From Enterococcus nangangensis (lineage in GTDB: Bacteria; Bacillota; Bacilli; Lactobacillales; Enterococcaceae), in contig NZ_BJDR01000024.1 in NCBI RefSeq assembly GCF_005405245.1, positions 1 through 33,197 of the forward strand: DNA of 33,197 bases. The letters run 5' to 3'. The position numbers and the translations under genes were made by a program. The notes under the pieces were generated by a model. That model worked only from the letters and a program-made list of their open reading frames with translations, searched no databases and was not told the DNA's origin. Below, piece by piece: positions 9,777-21,032 of this stretch (the stretch's first letter is position 1; every line of letters starts with the position of its first letter).

Positions 9777-10040
9777 ATGCCAACGACATTAACAACCATC
9801 AAGCAAGAACTTGAAGGCCGCTTAGGTTCCAAGATTAAACTCGTTGCCCAAACGGGTCGCAAACGACAAACCGAACGCAACGGTATTTTGACGGAAACCT
9901 ATCCATCCGTTTTCGTAGTGGATTTAGATCAAGACGAAAATTCTTTTGAGCGGGTTTCATATAGTTACTCGGATATTTTGACTCACACAGTGGAAGTGCA
10001 GTTCGTAGAAAACGAAGGCTGTACTCAAGGAATCGCTTAA
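9777..10040 (+). CDS. veg: Veg family protein
   Basis: A small cytoplasmic protein of 87 aa. It matches Veg as I remember it from Bacillus, above all in the stretch [21 protein letters not shown] followed by SYSYSDILT, here read in two parts. Veg has been linked to biofilm matrix gene expression in B. subtilis; the role in this organism is not known. I chose ATG at 9777 ([14 protein letters not shown]) because GAGGTGAGG precedes it, while the upstream in-frame GTG at 9768 is part of that ribosome binding site. It has its own strong promoter and its own terminator, so it is monocistronic. Confidence 0.95.
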   Translation: MPTTLTTIKQELEGRLGSKIKLVAQTGRKRQTERNGILTETYPSVFVVDLDQDENSFERVSYSYSDILTHTVEVQFVENEGCTQGIA

Positions 10041-10069
10041 CCCTTTTGCTTAAGACAAAGGGTTTTTTT
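10039..10069 (+). terminator. Terminator of veg
   Basis: AACCCTTT (10039-10046) pairs with AAAGGGTT (10057-10064) and is followed by a T-run. It overlaps the veg stop codon. Confidence 0.85.
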
Positions 10070-10141
10070 GTTGCTTAAAATTTTGCCATGCAATCTCAGG
10101 AAATTTACGGTACAATGGAAAAAATGCGGGAGGTGACGAGA

Positions 10142-10990
10142 GTGGAAATTATTGAAAAAGCGCCAGCTAAAATTAATTTAGGACTGGATACTCTGTTTAA
10201 ACGCCCTGACGGTTACCATGAGCTAGCGATGATTATGGCTAGCGTCGACCTCAGCGACCACGTGACCTTAAGCACTTTACCGGAAAATAAAATTATCGTG
10301 GAAACGAATAAAGCTTTTTTGCCTAATGATAAAAAGAATCACGCTTACCAAGTGGCAGAAGCTGTGCGGGAAAAATTTGGCATCACTACGGGGATTAAGA
10401 TTACCATTGATAAAAAAATTCCCATCGCCGCCGGTCTAGGGGGCGGCTCCACCGATGCGGCCGCCACGGTGCGGGGGCTGAATCGTTTGTTTCAACTAGA
10501 CTTAAGCTTACGGGAAATGGCCGAAATCGGCTTAGTGGCTGGCTCAGATGTTCCTTACTGCGTTTACGGTAAGACGGCTTTGGTGACCGGTTTCGGGGAA
10601 ATTGTCACGCCGATTCCCGATTTGCCCCCTTGTTGGGTCGTCTTGGTGAAGCCCCCCGTCAGTGTTTCGACACCTAAAATTTTTCAGGCGCTGCAAGTAG
10701 AAAAGGTGAGCCATCCCGACATCGCGGCGTTAGAACAAGCCATCATTTTCAGGGATTACCCACAGCTAATTCAACACTTAGGCAACTCTTTGGAAGAAGT
10801 AACCTGTGAGAAGTATCCCATCGTCACCAAAGTAAAAGAGAAAATGTTACGTTTTGGTGCTGATGGCGCCATGATGAGTGGCAGCGGACCGACTGTTTTT
10901 GGTTTATGCCAAAAATATTCCCGCGCGCAACGGGTCTATAATGCCTTAAAAGGTTTTTGCGATGAAGTATATCTGGTACGGACCCTTTAA
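10142..10990 (+). CDS. ispE: 4-(cytidine 5'-diphospho)-2-C-methyl-D-erythritol kinase
   Basis: IspE is a GHMP-family kinase of the MEP isoprenoid pathway. It phosphorylates the 2-hydroxyl of CDP-methylerythritol. The length is 282 aa, normal for the family. The N-terminus has KAPAKINLGLD, the ATP-binding loop is PIAAGLGGGSTDAA (about residues 95-108), and the C-terminal GHMP motif is MMSGSGPTVFG. I chose GTG at 10142 because GGGAGGTG precedes it at good distance and the protein then begins MEIIEKAPAKINL. The longer in-frame start at 10088 runs through that site. Many Lactobacillales use mevalonate for isoprenoids; ispE is nevertheless widely kept in enterococci, where its role is uncertain. 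Confidence 0.96.
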   Translation: MEIIEKAPAKINLGLDTLFKRPDGYHELAMIMASVDLSDHVTLSTLPENKIIVETNKAFLPNDKKNHAYQVAEAVREKFGITTGIKITIDKKIPIAAGLGGGSTDAAATVRGLNRLFQLDLSLREMAEIGLVAGSDVPYCVYGKTALVTGFGEIVTPIPDLPPCWVVLVKPPVSVSTPKIFQALQVEKVSHPDIAALEQAIIFRDYPQLIQHLGNSLEEVTCEKYPIVTKVKEKMLRFGADGAMMSGSGPTVFGLCQKYSRAQRVYNALKGFCDEVYLVRTL

Positions 10991-11007
10991 ACAAAATAAA
11001 ATTTTGC

Positions 11008-11066
11008 AACAACCGGCAAAGTTTAGGTGGTAGCCTTAAGCTTTACTGGTTGTTATTTTGTTTTTT
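11008..11066 (+). terminator. Terminator of ispE
   Basis: AACAACCGGCAAAG (11008-11021) pairs with CTTTACTGGTTGTT (11041-11054) with one wobble and one mismatch, and is followed by ATTTTGTTTTTT. Confidence 0.75.
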
Positions 11067-11126
11067 GAAAGTAGCTGAACACTTGAAATAACGTACATCT
11101 GAATGAAAATACATATTATTTTATTC

Positions 11127-11155
11127 TTGACGCTGCTCTTTTCTAGTGGTAAAGT
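11127..11155 (+). promoter_or_regulatory. Promoter of adcACB
   Basis: TTGACG (11127-11132), 17 bp, TAAAGT (11150-11155), with an extended TG before the -10 box. The start of transcription should lie near 11162, directly before the Zur-like palindrome. Confidence 0.75.
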
Positions 11156-11167
11156 AGTGAATGTTCT

Positions 11168-11188
11168 AAAACGTAACAATTACGTTTT
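11168..11188. promoter_or_regulatory. Zur-type operator
   Basis: A 21-bp perfect inverted repeat with arms AAAACGTAA and TTACGTTTT around CAA. The core CGTAA-NNN-TTACG is that of the Zur box known from Bacillus, and it lies at the start of transcription of a zinc importer operon. It does not resemble the TTAAC-type box of AdcR. Repression by a zinc-loaded Zur protein encoded elsewhere is therefore expected. Confidence 0.8.
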
Positions 11189-11213
11189 AACTACCAGCAA
11201 AAGGAGCAGATGA

Positions 11214-12170
11214 ATGAAAAAGATTTTTTTAAGTGGTTTATTATTGTTGAGTGCCAGTTTGGTTTTAGGGTCTTGTGGTCAAAGTACAGATCAAGGGAAT
11301 GCTGAGACAACAGCCGACTTTACCGTGATGACAACTTTTTATCCCATGTATGAATTCACCAAAGAAGTGGTGGGGGATGTTGGCACCGTAGAGCTTTTGA
11401 TTCCGGCTGGGACTGAGCCTCACGACTATGAGCCTAGTGCCAAAGATATTGCGAAACTTAGCGAAAGTGACGTTTTCGTGTATAATAGTGCTGAAATGGA
11501 AACGTGGGTGGCCGATACCCTCCAAGATTTCGACACGGAAAAAACGACGGTGGTGGAAGCCGCTAGCGGCATTGATTTAGTGGCCAGTGCTGAAGAAGAG
11601 GAGCACGACGATCACGCTGATCATGATCACGAGGATGACCACAGTCACGAGCTAGATCCCCATGTTTGGTTAGATCCGGTTTATGCCCAAGCAGAAGTAA
11701 AAACAATTACCGCGGCGTTAATTAAAGCGCATCCGGAAGCACAAGCAACCTTTGAAAAAAATAGTGCCGCCTATTTGGCAAAATTAGCGGCCTTAGACGA
11801 AAAATATCAAACAGCCTTAGCTGGTGCAACCCAACGGACTTTCGTGACGCAGCACGCCGCTTTTGGCTACTTAGCCCGCCGTTATGATTTGACCCAAGCT
11901 TCCGTCAGTGGCTTAAGTCCTGATGAAGAACCGAGTCCTAGTCGTTTGGCCGAGCTAAAAGAGTTTGTCACCGCTCATCAGATTAGTGTGATTTATGCTG
12001 AAGAAGCGGCGTCTGCCAAAGTCGCGGAAACCTTAGCCAAAGAAGCCGGTGTTGAGCTTTCGGTCTTGAATCCGTTAGAAGGCCTGAGTAAAGAAGCCAT
12101 TGCCGCTGGCAGCAACTACCTCACCGTGATGGAAGAAAACTTGCAACATTTACAATTGACGATTAAGTAA
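11214..12170 (+). CDS. adcA: Zinc ABC transporter substrate-binding lipoprotein
   Basis: This cluster A-I solute-binding protein captures zinc outside the cell and delivers it to AdcB. It has 318 aa. A signal peptide ends in a lipobox (LGSC, Cys21 lipidated). Likely zinc ligands are H70 (EPHDYEP), H150 (LDPHVWLDP), H214 (TQHAAFGY) and E289 (NPLEG), by analogy with streptococcal AdcA. A His- and acid-rich mobile loop lies at residues 127-146 before LDPHVW. The C-terminal ZinT domain of long AdcA proteins is absent, so this is the short form. The operon order is A-C-B, under the Zur-type box. Confidence 0.95.
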   Translation: MKKIFLSGLLLLSASLVLGSCGQSTDQGNAETTADFTVMTTFYPMYEFTKEVVGDVGTVELLIPAGTEPHDYEPSAKDIAKLSESDVFVYNSAEMETWVADTLQDFDTEKTTVVEAASGIDLVASAEEEEHDDHADHDHEDDHSHELDPHVWLDPVYAQAEVKTITAALIKAHPEAQATFEKNSAAYLAKLAALDEKYQTALAGATQRTFVTQHAAFGYLARRYDLTQASVSGLSPDEEPSPSRLAELKEFVTAHQISVIYAEEAASAKVAETLAKEAGVELSVLNPLEGLSKEAIAAGSNYLTVMEENLQHLQLTIK

Positions 12171-12186
12171 GAAAGAAGGCGGCGCC

Positions 12187-12867
12187 ATGCGCTATATTGA
12201 AGTGAAAGACTTAACCTTTTACTACGACGAAGATCCAGTCTTAGCTGACGTGTCCTACTATGTGGACTCTGGTGAGTTTGTCACCTTAACCGGGGAAAAC
12301 GGAGCAGCCAAGTCCACCCTCATTAAATGCACCTTGGGCTTATTGAAACCTAGCACGGGTCTAGTAACCATCGCGGAAAAAAATGTCAAAGGAACCCCAT
12401 TAACCATTGGCTATATTCCCCAACAAATTGCTTCTTTTAACGCCGGCTTTCCTAGTACCGTTTTAGAATTAGTTAGGTCCGGTCGTTATCCCCGTGGCAA
12501 ATGGTTTAAGCCCTTAAGCAAAAAGGACAACGAACAAGTACGCAAAGCCTTGGAATCGGTGGGGATGTGGGAAATGCGCCACAAACGCATTGGCGAACTT
12601 TCCGGCGGCCAAAAGCAACGGATCTCTTTAGCGCGGGTCTTTGCCGGTGATCCTGATTTATTCGTTTTAGACGAACCAACTACCGGGATGGATGAAGTTT
12701 CCCGTGGTGATTTTTATCGGCTATTAAAACACCAAGCTCATGTGCATGAAAAGAGCATTTTAATGATTACCCATGACCACGAAGATATTAAAGAATATGC
12801 CGACCGACACATTCGTTTGGTGCGAAAGGAGAATTCCCCATGGCGTTGCTTTCATATGAATTCATGA
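12187..12867 (+). CDS. adcC: Zinc ABC transporter ATP-binding protein
   Basis: The ATPase of the zinc importer, 226 aa. Walker A is GENGAAKST (residues 36-44), with Ala in place of the usual Gly before Lys; this variant is common in AdcC and ZnuC-type proteins and should not be read as inactivation. The signature motif is LSGGQKQR (about residues 137-144) and Walker B is LFVLDEP. It starts 16 nt after adcA with AAGGCGG before the ATG. Its 3' end overlaps the adcB start by 28 nt, which suggests translational coupling. Confidence 0.95.
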   Translation: MRYIEVKDLTFYYDEDPVLADVSYYVDSGEFVTLTGENGAAKSTLIKCTLGLLKPSTGLVTIAEKNVKGTPLTIGYIPQQIASFNAGFPSTVLELVRSGRYPRGKWFKPLSKKDNEQVRKALESVGMWEMRHKRIGELSGGQKQRISLARVFAGDPDLFVLDEPTTGMDEVSRGDFYRLLKHQAHVHEKSILMITHDHEDIKEYADRHIRLVRKENSPWRCFHMNS

Positions 12868-13667
12868 GACGGGCGCTGTTAGCTTCCGTTTTTATTGCGG
12901 CGATTGCCCCCATGTTAGGTGTCTTTTTAGTGGTGCGGCGCCAATCCCTTTTAGCGGATACCTTAAGCCATGTATCCTTGGCGGGAATTGCTTTAGGCTT
13001 GTTTTTAAATATCAATCCCACTTTCACCACGTTATTAGTGGTGGCTGTAGCCGCGATTATTCTCGAGTATTTGCGAAAAATTTATTCCAGCTACTCGGAA
13101 ATTTCCATCGCCATGTTAATGTCTGGTGGCTTGGCGATTGCCTTAGTCTTAATTAAACTGAGCCCCAACAGTCAAGGCATCAACATTCAAAACTATTTAT
13201 TTGGGTCCATCGTCACCATCAACTGGTCACAAGTCTGGCTTTTAGGTGGCCTGTGCGTCTTGTTAGCGGTCCTCTTTTTCCTAGTGAAGCGTCCTTTATA
13301 CATGATGACCTTTGACGAGGACGTGGCAGCAGTTGACGGTTTACCGGTCTCTTTGATGTCTTCGATCTTTAATGTGGTGACCGGAATCGCCATTGCCGTG
13401 ATGATTCCCATTGCCGGCGCCTTATTGGTCTCGGCCATTATGGTTTTACCAGCAGCCATTGGCATGCGTCTGGGGAAAAGCTTTAACTGGGTGGTGTTGA
13501 TTAGTGTCCTGGTGGGCCTCTTTGGCATGCTGAGTGGGCTTTACACCTCCTTTGAAGTGGATACGCCACCGGGTGCGACGATTACTTTAATCTTTATTGG
13601 CGTCTTTATCATCGTCAATCTGGGGAAAAAATTAGTCGTGACCTTACGTCGCAAACAGCATGCTTAA
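12840..13667 (+). CDS. adcB: Zinc ABC transporter permease
   Basis: An ABC-3 family membrane permease, 275 aa, with about eight hydrophobic helices. Family features include [19 protein letters not shown] in the first cytoplasmic loop and [14 protein letters not shown] in the later part. AAAGGAG precedes the ATG inside adcC. It is the last gene of adcACB, before a strong terminator. No adcR-type regulator gene is in the operon. Confidence 0.95.
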   Translation: MALLSYEFMRRALLASVFIAAIAPMLGVFLVVRRQSLLADTLSHVSLAGIALGLFLNINPTFTTLLVVAVAAIILEYLRKIYSSYSEISIAMLMSGGLAIALVLIKLSPNSQGINIQNYLFGSIVTINWSQVWLLGGLCVLLAVLFFLVKRPLYMMTFDEDVAAVDGLPVSLMSSIFNVVTGIAIAVMIPIAGALLVSAIMVLPAAIGMRLGKSFNWVVLISVLVGLFGMLSGLYTSFEVDTPPGATITLIFIGVFIIVNLGKKLVVTLRRKQHA

Positions 13668-13670
13668 AAG

Positions 13671-13719
13671 AAAATACGGAGAACTTCAGCTGAAAGGTTG
13701 AAGTTCTCCGTATTTTTTA
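13671..13719. terminator. Bidirectional terminator between adcB and the NagZ-like gene
   Basis: A perfect 17-bp stem, AAAATACGGAGAACTTC (13671-13687) with GAAGTTCTCCGTATTTT (13700-13716), with T-runs on both sides. It serves the two convergent genes. Confidence 0.93.
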
Positions 13720-13721
13720 TC

Positions 13722-14924
13722 TTAGTCATTGATCTGTGGCAAATTTGTTGGGTCTAAAAGGCCTAATTGCACTTTCCATTTGAAGATGCGCAGTAAGCTA
13801 GTGTTAAGCTGTTCTTCTGTATAATCTCCCTTGGCGATGGCTTGTTGCAAATATGGAATTTGCTTGGCGTAGCTGGAAGAAAGAATCAGGTCGTTACCGG
13901 CTTGCAAGGCTTTTAAGGCGGCCTCTTCTTGGCTAGTGAAATCAGCAAGGCCGGCCATATCTAAATCATCGGTCATGACGACGCCGTCGAAGTTTAATTT
14001 TTCGCGAATAACTTGGTGGACGGCTGGTGAAATGGAGGCGGGTTGCGTGTCGTCGATGGCTTCCACGATGTTGTGAGCTACCAGAATGCTATCGGCGCCA
14101 GCGGCAATGCCGGCTTCAAACGGTACGAAATCGGTACTTTCTAATTCTTCTAAGGAGCGGGTATCGTGAATGATGTCGGTGTGGGAGTCGCCATTATTGC
14201 CGTAGCCGGGAAAATGTTTCAAGGTGGAGCCGACGCCGGCTTCCTTCATAGCTTTGACGCCGGCGGTGATGTATTGCGCCGTGGTGGCGGCATCAACTCC
14301 CAATGTGCGGTCGTAGATAAATGCGGAGCTATCGGTAGCCACGTCCGCCACTGGAGCTAAAGGTAATTGAATGCCTAAGTCCGTTAAAATTTTTCCTTTT
14401 GTTTGCCAGTCGTCGGTTACCGCAGTAAGACCGCCCCTTTGATAAAGTGCCATGGGAGATTCAAAAGCAGGTGTCACCACCCCGGCGTAGCTCAAGCGAC
14501 TCACAGTCCCGCCTTCTTCATCGCTTCCGATAAACAAAGGCAGCGTACTAGCGGCTTGAAAGCTTTGAATTTTTTCTTTGAGACTAGCTAAAGTTTGGCC
14601 TTCAGTATCTTGGCCAAAGAGCAGATAGCCCCCTAAGTGATAGGTACTTAAATCGGTCAACTGATTTTCTGCTGGGACGCGGGCGAGAAAGACTTGGCCG
14701 AGACGGACGTTTAAAGGGAGTTTGGCGATATAGTCCGTTAAAATTTCATCGGTAGTTAAGACTTTTGTCGAAGAAGTCGTGGTGGTGCTAGGCGAATTCG
14801 TACTGCTGTTCTTCGTTGTCGTCCCGTCTTGTTTTTTGGTCGTGACCAGCTGCCAGAGAAAAAGGCCTAAGACGATAATGACGACTATTAAGAATGCTAA
14901 AATAATTTTTTGGTTACGTTTCAT
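13722..14924 (-). CDS. Membrane-anchored GH3 beta-N-acetylhexosaminidase-like protein (NagZ type)
   Basis: A family 3 glycoside hydrolase of 400 aa with only the N-terminal catalytic domain, as in NagZ. Residues 7-25 are a membrane helix without a lipobox, and residues 33-57 are a Ser/Thr-rich linker, so the enzyme should face outward on a stalk. KHFPGYG lies at 236-242, DSH at 246-248 (the His/Asp acid-base pair of NagZ) and the likely nucleophile is D319 in MTDDL. The probable substrate is GlcNAc-containing muropeptide or a related exo-linked sugar. ATG at 14924 is preceded by AAGGAGG; the two earlier in-frame ATGs (14948, 14942) are not. It is transcribed alone. Confidence 0.85.
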   Translation of the reverse strand: MKRNQKIILAFLIVVIIVLGLFLWQLVTTKKQDGTTTKNSSTNSPSTTTTSSTKVLTTDEILTDYIAKLPLNVRLGQVFLARVPAENQLTDLSTYHLGGYLLFGQDTEGQTLASLKEKIQSFQAASTLPLFIGSDEEGGTVSRLSYAGVVTPAFESPMALYQRGGLTAVTDDWQTKGKILTDLGIQLPLAPVADVATDSSAFIYDRTLGVDAATTAQYITAGVKAMKEAGVGSTLKHFPGYGNNGDSHTDIIHDTRSLEELESTDFVPFEAGIAAGADSILVAHNIVEAIDDTQPASISPAVHQVIREKLNFDGVVMTDDLDMAGLADFTSQEEAALKALQAGNDLILSSSYAKQIPYLQQAIAKGDYTEEQLNTSLLRIFKWKVQLGLLDPTNLPQIND

Positions 14925-14946
14925 GGGAAACCTCCTTGTCATAGTC

Positions 14947-14975
14947 ATGGTAAAAGAGTAACGCGGGAATGTAAA
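14947..14975 (-). promoter_or_regulatory. Promoter of the NagZ-like gene
   Basis: On the minus strand TTTACA (14975-14970), 17 bp, TACCAT (14952-14947). Transcription would start near 14940, giving a very short leader that just includes the AAGGAGG. Boxes are moderate, so this is a fair candidate only. Confidence 0.45.
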
Positions 14976-15106
14976 GGAAAAGAATTAGTAGGAAAGCAGG
15001 ATAAGGGCTATTGGTTACCGCTAAAAATTACGTCATTTCATGGCCGCTGCGGATTTTCTAACAAGAATACTGAAAAAGGCCGTTGCTTTCCCTTACTTTT
15101 TCCTGA

Positions 15107-15119
15107 TAATCCGAACTTT
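15107..15119 (+). promoter_or_regulatory. PurBox upstream of purR
   Basis: TAATCCGAACTTT matches the PurR box AWWWCCGAACWWT at 12 of 13 positions. It lies about 65 bp before the predicted purR start of transcription. A second CCGAAA-containing stretch follows near 15152. Autoregulation by PurR is inferred. Confidence 0.6.
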
Positions 15120-15165
15120 TTACAAAAAAAATCAAAAATCACTCGCTATTTTCCCGAAAAACCCC

Positions 15166-15171
15166 TATAAT
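15166..15171 (+). promoter_or_regulatory. -10 box of purR
   Basis: A perfect TATAAT 37 nt before the purR start codon. The sequence 17 bp upstream (TCGCTA) is not a good -35 box, which would fit a promoter that depends on an activator or is weak. Confidence 0.55.
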
Positions 15172-15207
15172 GATTGAGAAATATTAATCTGTTAGGAGGG
15201 CATTTCC

Positions 15208-16023
15208 TTGAAAATTCGTCGCAGTGAACGACTAATTGACATGACACAATACTTACTGGATTCTCCCCATCAACTTATCTCTTTGACTTTTTTTGCTAAA
15301 CGCTATGACTCTGCTAAATCTTCCATTAGTGAAGATATTTCCATTATTAAAAAAACCTTTAAAGACCGGGGCTTTGGTATCATCCAAACGATTCCTGGTG
15401 CTACTGGTGGTGTGATTTTCACCCCCGCGATTGATGAAGCAGAAGCGAAAGTCATCATTCAACAACTTTGCCAACGTTTATCCACCCAAGACCGTTTGTT
15501 GCCCGGCGGCTACGTCTACCTTTCTGATTTATTAGGACAACCGGATTTGTTACGGAAAGTCGGTCGGATTATCGCTTCGAAGTATTTAGGACAAAAAATT
15601 GATGCCGTCATGACGGTAGCCACGAAAGGCGTGCCTATTGCCCAAGCCGTTTCCTACTATTTAAATGCACCATTTGTTATTGTGCGCCGGGATAGTAAGA
15701 TTACGGAAGGCTCCACCGTGAGTGTAAATTATGTTTCTGGTTCATCAGAACGCATTGAAAAAATGGAATTATCGAAACGTAGCTTAAAACGCGGTTCCCG
15801 TGTCTTAGTAGTGGATGACTTCATGAAAGGCGGCGGAACTGTCAACGGGATGAAGAGTATGATTGAAGAGTTTGACGCTGAACTAGTGGGCATCACGGTT
15901 TTTGCGGAAGCCAACTTCAAAGGCGTGCGGGCTGTAGACGATTACACTTCTCTTTTATACGTGGAGCAAGTGGATACGGCCACTAAGACCATTAGCGTTG
16001 TGCCGGGCAATATTTTCGGTTAA
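15208..16023 (+). CDS. purR: Purine operon regulator PurR
   Basis: PurR of the Gram-positive type, 271 aa, controls purine synthesis and transport genes in response to PRPP. An N-terminal winged helix (RRSERLIDMTQYLL, SISEDISIIKKTF) is followed by a phosphoribosyltransferase-like domain with the PRPP loop VLVVDDFMKGGGT near residues 198-210. Start is TTG at 15208 with TAGGAGGG 7 nt before it; the protein then begins MKIRRSERLID as in enterococci. A PurBox lies upstream. The rpiR-type gene follows after 33 nt and is probably cotranscribed. In many Gram-positive genomes purR is followed by glmU or spoVG; here it is not. Confidence 0.96.
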   Translation: MKIRRSERLIDMTQYLLDSPHQLISLTFFAKRYDSAKSSISEDISIIKKTFKDRGFGIIQTIPGATGGVIFTPAIDEAEAKVIIQQLCQRLSTQDRLLPGGYVYLSDLLGQPDLLRKVGRIIASKYLGQKIDAVMTVATKGVPIAQAVSYYLNAPFVIVRRDSKITEGSTVSVNYVSGSSERIEKMELSKRSLKRGSRVLVVDDFMKGGGTVNGMKSMIEEFDAELVGITVFAEANFKGVRAVDDYTSLLYVEQVDTATKTISVVPGNIFG

Positions 16024-16056
16024 TTTTTGCCGTGATTCCAGCAAGGAGGAAGGCCC

Positions 16057-16791
16057 ATGGCTCTTTTTGGAAAACTAGATTTTAACCAACTATCAGCGAC
16101 GGATCGCGCCTTGTACCAATATATCGCCAGTCATGAAAAGGAAGTCGCCTACATGCGGGTGCGAGAGCTAGCGAGCGCTTCCCATACTTCCGCTAGTTCT
16201 GTGATGCGCTTTGTCAAAAAATTAGGTTATCCTAGCTTTGCGGCTTTTAAAGGCGCGTTACAAGCCCCTAGCACAACTAGTACGCCAGATTATTTACAAA
16301 AAGGTCCGCAACTTTTGGCGCCAGAAAAATTTCCGCAGGACTTGCCTCGCCATTTGCATATTGTAGCCGAAGCAATTTACGAAGCGGAAAATGTGATTTT
16401 TTTTGGGATGGGGGCCTCCGGTTCCGTGTGTGAATACGCAGCGCGGAAAATGGCCACCATTGGCTACAATAGTTTTGCTTTAACCGACCCCACGTATCCC
16501 ATCGCCCAAAAGCTCCGCAACACTTCCCAAAACGTGTTAATCGTTTTATCCGTAACGGGCAAGACCACCGAGTTAGTGGAGACGGTCAATAATTTTAAAA
16601 ACCACGAGGACTTTGTGACGGTGGCCATTACGGCTAACGCCGATAGCTTGCTAGCGGAAATGTGTCAGCACACCTTAAGTTACCAAGTGGAAATCGTTCA
16701 TCAAGATCGTTTCAACGATTTAACGAGTCAAATTCCCGCGCTTTTTGTGGTGGAAGCACTAGTCGCTGAAATTCAAAAATTAGAAAAATAA
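16057..16791 (+). CDS. MurR/RpiR family transcriptional regulator
   Basis: A sugar-phosphate responsive repressor or activator, 244 aa. The N-terminal HTH_6 domain spans about residues 1-75 (RVRELASASHTSASSVMRFVKKLGY). The C-terminal SIS domain spans about 100-235 (FFGMGASGSVCEYAARK, LSVTGKTTELVE) and should bind a phosphosugar. AAGGAGG precedes the ATG. It is followed by a terminator and then by the GH1 gene. It could control the neighbouring beta-glucoside genes, with a 6-phosphate sugar as ligand, but it may instead act elsewhere. The sequence shows only the family. Confidence 0.9.
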   Translation: MALFGKLDFNQLSATDRALYQYIASHEKEVAYMRVRELASASHTSASSVMRFVKKLGYPSFAAFKGALQAPSTTSTPDYLQKGPQLLAPEKFPQDLPRHLHIVAEAIYEAENVIFFGMGASGSVCEYAARKMATIGYNSFALTDPTYPIAQKLRNTSQNVLIVLSVTGKTTELVETVNNFKNHEDFVTVAITANADSLLAEMCQHTLSYQVEIVHQDRFNDLTSQIPALFVVEALVAEIQKLEK

Positions 16792-16797
16792 TGCAGT

Positions 16798-16842
16798 AGC
16801 GTCAAGCTTTGGTACAAGGTGTACCAGACTTGACGCTTTTTC
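16798..16842 (+). terminator. Terminator after the rpiR-type gene
   Basis: GCGTCAAG (16799-16806) pairs with CTTGACGC (16829-16836), with an inner GGTAC/GTACC stem, followed by TTTTT. It separates purR-rpiR from the beta-glucoside genes. Confidence 0.9.
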
Positions 16843-16870
16843 CTTTTTTAGAGAACCGACACCAAAATGA

Positions 16871-16908
16871 GTAAAGCGCTTTAAAAAAGGCAGCGACCTT
16901 CCTATAAT
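16871..16908 (+). promoter_or_regulatory. Promoter and cre-like operator of the GH1-GH5 operon
   Basis: A perfect TATAAT lies at 16903-16908, with TTTAAA (16880-16885) as a weak -35 box at 17 bp. The palindrome AAAGCGCTTT (16873-16882) overlaps that -35 box. In its context (16871-16884) it matches the CcpA cre consensus TGWAANCGNTNWCA at 11 of 14 positions. Binding here would block polymerase, so glucose repression is the simplest reading. Confidence 0.6.
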
Positions 16909-16912
16909 GTAA

Positions 16913-19914
<3,002 letters not shown>

Positions 19915-19916
<2 letters not shown>

Positions 19917-19928
19917 AAAGCGCTTTTA
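19915..19928. promoter_or_regulatory. cre-like site upstream of the lacI-type gene
   Basis: AGAAAGCGCTTTTA matches the cre consensus TGWAANCGNTNWCA at 12 of 14 positions. The core AAAGCGCTTT (19917-19926) is identical to the one before the GH1 gene. It lies just upstream of the -35 box of the lacI-type gene and overlaps the GH5 stop region. CcpA is the likely binder; the local LacI protein is an alternative. Confidence 0.55.
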
Positions 19929-19934
19929 AAGTGC

Positions 19935-19963
19935 TTGCAAAGTAGTTGAAAAGGCTTTATACT
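19935..19963 (+). promoter_or_regulatory. Promoter of the lacI-type gene
   Basis: TTGCAA (19935-19940), 17 bp, TATACT (19958-19963). The predicted start of transcription is about 19970, immediately before the palindromic operator. Confidence 0.75.
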
Positions 19964-19970
19964 CAAAGAG

Positions 19971-19984
19971 TAAAAACGTTTTTA
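19971..19984. promoter_or_regulatory. Operator 1 of the local LacI-family regulator
   Basis: TAAAAACGTTTTTA is a perfect 14-bp palindrome with the central CG typical of LacI-family operators. The same core is repeated in a longer 18-bp palindrome before the ABC genes (21033-21050). Position at the start of transcription suggests autorepression. Confidence 0.7.
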
Positions 19985-20001
19985 TTCCAAGAGGTGAGGC
20001 A

Positions 20002-20994
20002 ATGAACAAAATTACCATTCGGGATGTGGCTAAAGAAGCTGGTGTATCAATCGCTACTGTCTCTAAAGCTTTAAACGGTGTCGACGTGGTGACCCCTAAA
20101 ACAAAAGAAAAAGTTTTATTGGCCGCCGAGAAACTTCACTACGTTCCCAACTTAATGGGCAAGCAGTTGAAAGCTAAAACAACGAAAATGTTAGGCTTTT
20201 ACACCAGTAGTATCACCGGTCCTTACTTCTCCACTTTGGTAGATGCCATTGCGAAAGAAGCCGAAACTTACGGGTACGGCATCAACGTCTTCATCTCAAC
20301 GGATAAAAAAGTCGTGTTAAACTCGATTCTAGGCAATATTGTTGATGGTGTGATTGGCTTTGAAGACATGATTACTAGCGGCGATTTAGAAGCTATTAAG
20401 CGGGAAAGAATCAACGCTGTCTTCATCGATCGCAATATCTCCAGTGAAACAATCGGCAGCGTCGTCTTTGATTCTTACGAAGCCGGCAAAGCTGTCACGG
20501 AACATTTGCTACATTTAGGTCACCGAAAAATTTGCTACATTGCAGGTTTTAACAACGTTTACGATAACGAAGAACGTTTTCGTGGTTATTTAGACGCTTT
20601 AAAAGGAGCGGATATCTCTTTTGATCGCGAGTTGTTGATTCACGGTTACTTTGAAGAACAAGCTTCTTATCGGGCCACCTTAGAGTTTTTGAAAGATAAT
20701 CCTGCTAAGGCTACCGCTTTTGTAGGGGGGAACGACTTATCAGCCATTGGTGCGGTTAAGGCCATGCGGACCTTAGGGTATGAGGTTCCCAAAGATTATA
20801 GTGTGGTGGGTTTTGATGATATTGATCTGTTGGAATACTTCACGCCACAGCTGACCACCATTCAAAACCCCATTGATTTACAAGGGAAAACAGCGGTCTC
20901 TCATTTGATTAGTTTAATTAATGGTCAAACGAAGGGCCAAGGGATTGAATTAAAAGGAAACTTAATTATTCGTCAGTCAACGCGGAAAATTTGA
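20002..20994 (+). CDS. LacI family transcriptional regulator
   Basis: A LacI/GalR repressor of 330 aa. The N-terminal helix-turn-helix is ITIRDVAKEAGVSIATVSKA (about residues 4-23), and the rest is a periplasmic-binding-like effector domain (NIVDGVIGFE, VVFDSYEAGKAVTEHL, VVGFDDIDLLEYF). GAGGTGAGG precedes the ATG. It is flanked by two matching palindromes, one before itself and one before the ABC transporter genes, so it most likely controls itself and the transporter-GH3 operon. The effector is probably the imported sugar or a breakdown product. It lies between the two catabolic operons. Confidence 0.92.
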   Translation: MNKITIRDVAKEAGVSIATVSKALNGVDVVTPKTKEKVLLAAEKLHYVPNLMGKQLKAKTTKMLGFYTSSITGPYFSTLVDAIAKEAETYGYGINVFISTDKKVVLNSILGNIVDGVIGFEDMITSGDLEAIKRERINAVFIDRNISSETIGSVVFDSYEAGKAVTEHLLHLGHRKICYIAGFNNVYDNEERFRGYLDALKGADISFDRELLIHGYFEEQASYRATLEFLKDNPAKATAFVGGNDLSAIGAVKAMRTLGYEVPKDYSVVGFDDIDLLEYFTPQLTTIQNPIDLQGKTAVSHLISLINGQTKGQGIELKGNLIIRQSTRKI

Positions 20995-21032
20995 AGATGA
21001 AAAAGTTAAATTTCCTTTTTCCTTAAAGAAAT

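Noticed and set aside
10088-10141. Longer N-terminus for IspE
   Set aside because: It would run through the ribosome binding site for GTG 10142, and the extra residues do not fit the family.
11581-11650. A CAC/GAT-rich repeat in adcA that could look like a tandem repeat or slippage site
   Set aside because: It encodes the normal His/acid-rich metal loop of zinc-binding lipoproteins.
12187-12867. Walker A of AdcC looks mutated (GENGAAKST)
   Set aside because: The Ala variant is common in zinc importer ATPases, so it is not a sign of decay.
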